From Bacteroidales bacterium (GTDB lineage Bacteria; Bacteroidota; Bacteroidia; Bacteroidales; Marinilabiliaceae), in contig JAKSLE010000001.1 in assembly GCA_024401365.1 (NCBI GenBank), forward strand, positions 124,001 to 188,000: a DNA stretch of 64,000 nucleotides, read 5' to 3'. Below, piece after piece: positions 29,101 through 32,100 of the stretch. The notes under the pieces are model-generated. The model saw only the letters and a list, made by a program, of their open reading frames with translations, did no database searches and was not told the DNA's origin. Position 1 is the first letter of the stretch. Each line of letters opens with the position of its first letter. Both the position numbers and the translations under genes were made by a program.

Positions 29101-32100
29101 CATCCGAATCAGCGTTACCTATGATACCGATAGCATTACCGTCATACCTTATATAAGGTATAGCTGTTTTTGAAGCATCGTTCAGAGTAACAGTCTTAGG
29201 ATAGTTAGTTGCTGTAGGGTCGATGATAGGAGTACCATCAGAGTTGTACCCTCTGATTTTGTTAATCACCACGGTACTTCTACCGGCAACTCCCTCATAA
29301 TTAAAGTCGTAATCCTTGAATGTCACCCACTCTCTAGCAGGAGCGGCGTCCTTATTTATATGAGGATCGTCAGCTGCGAGGGAACGGCTTGGGTAGTTGA
29401 GGAGTACACGAACAGAAGTCTCGTTAGTCATAGTACAATAACTCTTCTTCATGTTGTGAGCCAAGTCACGAAGAATTTTTATTGTACGAGAGTAGTCGGC
29501 GCGGCACTGATCGTTTTGGTTGTTACGACACTCGGCGCCGTTATCAACGTGGAGGTTGATAGAAGTTGTATTATTGTTGCCCACCAGAGAAGGTACGAAT
29601 ACGTAGTGGTGGACATTATTAGGATCTGTTGTTTGAGCACCAGTGTTATCTACTGCGTAGACGCCGACACCATTGAATGTATAATAGTAGTCGTTGACAT
29701 CTGGCTTAGTGTAGTCGCTGAGTTGGTATGGCTTCTTATAGCTGAATGCGTTATGATCATTAATCGCAGCCTGTGTCATCTGCGAACCAGCGATTATGTC
29801 GCCATCTGTGAATGTATAGTACGAATCCTCTGTAATAGAGAAGGTTTCGGAAGCGCCAGCTACTGGAGCGTAAGCGTATTCTACTGTAATTGTAACAGGA
29901 ATGCCGTTAGGACAAGATACGCTGAAAGTATGATTTGTACCCCAATCGGTAGTCACTGAGACCTCGTTATTATTAGCGATCAAACCTATAAAGCTCTGTT
30001 TACGAGAGACTATGCCCGCGTAACCTACAGGAACAGTTCCGATGCCGAATACTTTATCGAATGACTTTGGCTTAACATAATCAACTCGATTTCCTGACGT
30101 TGGAGAGTCGTACGTGAGCACTGGGTCGCCGTTATCGTAAAATTGGTACTGGTAAACATAAGGTACGAGTTCGTACTCATTAGCATCCGTAGGGCAAAGG
30201 AAGTCCTCGGAGAATCCGCCCTGGAAGCCATCGGTAAGGCCCTTGAACTCGAAGAAGATCTCATCGGCCACAGGCTGGAAGAGTTTAGACTCCTTCTTAA
30301 CCTCGTACACACAACCTGTGAGACCATCCTTATATTCGTATGTCCACTCTACAGTTTTACCGTTAGCATTCCAACGATGGTGGAGGAGTGGAGAGAATGT
30401 ATATACAGAAGTTTGACCATCATCTACTGGGTCATCCTCGTACATTACACCTTCGACGAGCAACTTACCGTAACCGCCCTCGGTCCAGTGATCAGGTATA
30501 CCGCGGATAGTAATATAGTCGTTGGTACAATAGCAATCGGCAGCATCGATACGGTACTCGTTGATATCGCGTTTTTTATTAACAGTGAAATAGCCATCTA
30601 CCCAGAAGACCTCAGGACACATTACTGATTTGAAGCGCACCTGGTAAGTTGCACTATTTGCGTTAGCGTGAGTAATAGCAGGCCTAAAGCCTTGGCAATT
30701 AGCTGCGAGATACTCGGCAGAAATACCATCAGGAGTAAAATATCTTGGGTCGAATATGGTAGAACCACTCTGTTTGAGAGTAATCTCGCACAAGTCGTTT
30801 TGGTTTTCGCCCACGATATAATATTTACCATCACCTGGGCTAAAGAACTCACGGAGAAGGACTGGGTCGCTATCCTCACAGATAGACCAAGCAGGATCGT
30901 TCTGTTCTATTTTAAGTTTTGTAGAATTAGGGCGTATATTAAGCGTATACTCTGTGACGGTAGAAGTACAAGACTCTGCGCTAGTAGCATCCTTAGCTAC
31001 GACATAGTATTTGTATTGATAATTACCATTAGCGTCGTAGTTGGCAGGGTTACGCATATTCTCAGGAATCTGAGCTGAGAAGGTATAGTCGGCGCCCTTG
31101 TTGAGAAGATCCGCCTCGAGCAAGTTATTAGAAGAGTACCAATAGTACTGGAGGTTTGTTGTAGCGCCAGCCGAGCGAGCGGTAAGCGTTATTTCCTCGC
31201 CCTCGCAGACGATAGTAGACAAGCCCTCGCTAGAGTTACCGATACTTACTGTAGGGGCATTAGGAGAAGATTCGATACTAAACTCCTCTGTATCAGAAGA
31301 ACAAGCTGGGAGAGCGGGGTTATCTGTGATTACAGAGATAGTCACATCGCCGGTAGTAAGATTATAGTCGTTAGCGGCGAAGTCGAAAGTAAATGTATAA
31401 TCGTTGAGGGCAGTAACCTTAGGGTCGGTACTATCGACATATTTTTCTACGCCATTACCAACGATTTGGATTTTGAACGTGTATCTAGAATGTTTATCCA
31501 CCTGGTAACGGATAGTTACTGGGTATCTCTCTGCGCCCTTATCGGAGACGCAGAAATGGTTAGGGATATTAGAACTCAGTTCAGGTTCGTTCTGCACCTT
31601 TACGACGCGCACTTCGGCGGAAGCAGTAGACTGGCATCCCTGAGCGTTTTCTGCTATAATATTATAGTTACCTGCAGGAATACCTGAGCCATCGGCCTGG
31701 CTGAAAGTCAATGTTGTACCATCGCCGCTCTTGACTGTACGTTCGTAAGTCTTAGTAGGGTCGGCGCGGTTGACGAGAGTATATTTAGCATTAGGGCTAC
31801 AACCTGTGATAGTTACTACGGCGCCCTCGTTATTATCGTTAGCGCAATAATAGAAAGGAGTAGTCTGGACGGTAGGCGTCTTAGGTCTAGCCTCCACGAG
31901 GACTTGGCCTTCGAGGTAGACGTAGCAATCGGGGTTATACCTAGACTTAGCGCGAGCGTAGTATGTAACATCCTCATCATCGGCCGAGACTATACCGAAG
32001 GAAAGTTTATTTGTATTATTACCGTTAGAAGTACCCAAGAGGGTTTCTACTCCACTGACTACCTTATATACTTCGTATATTACATCTGTTTCGGTACGAG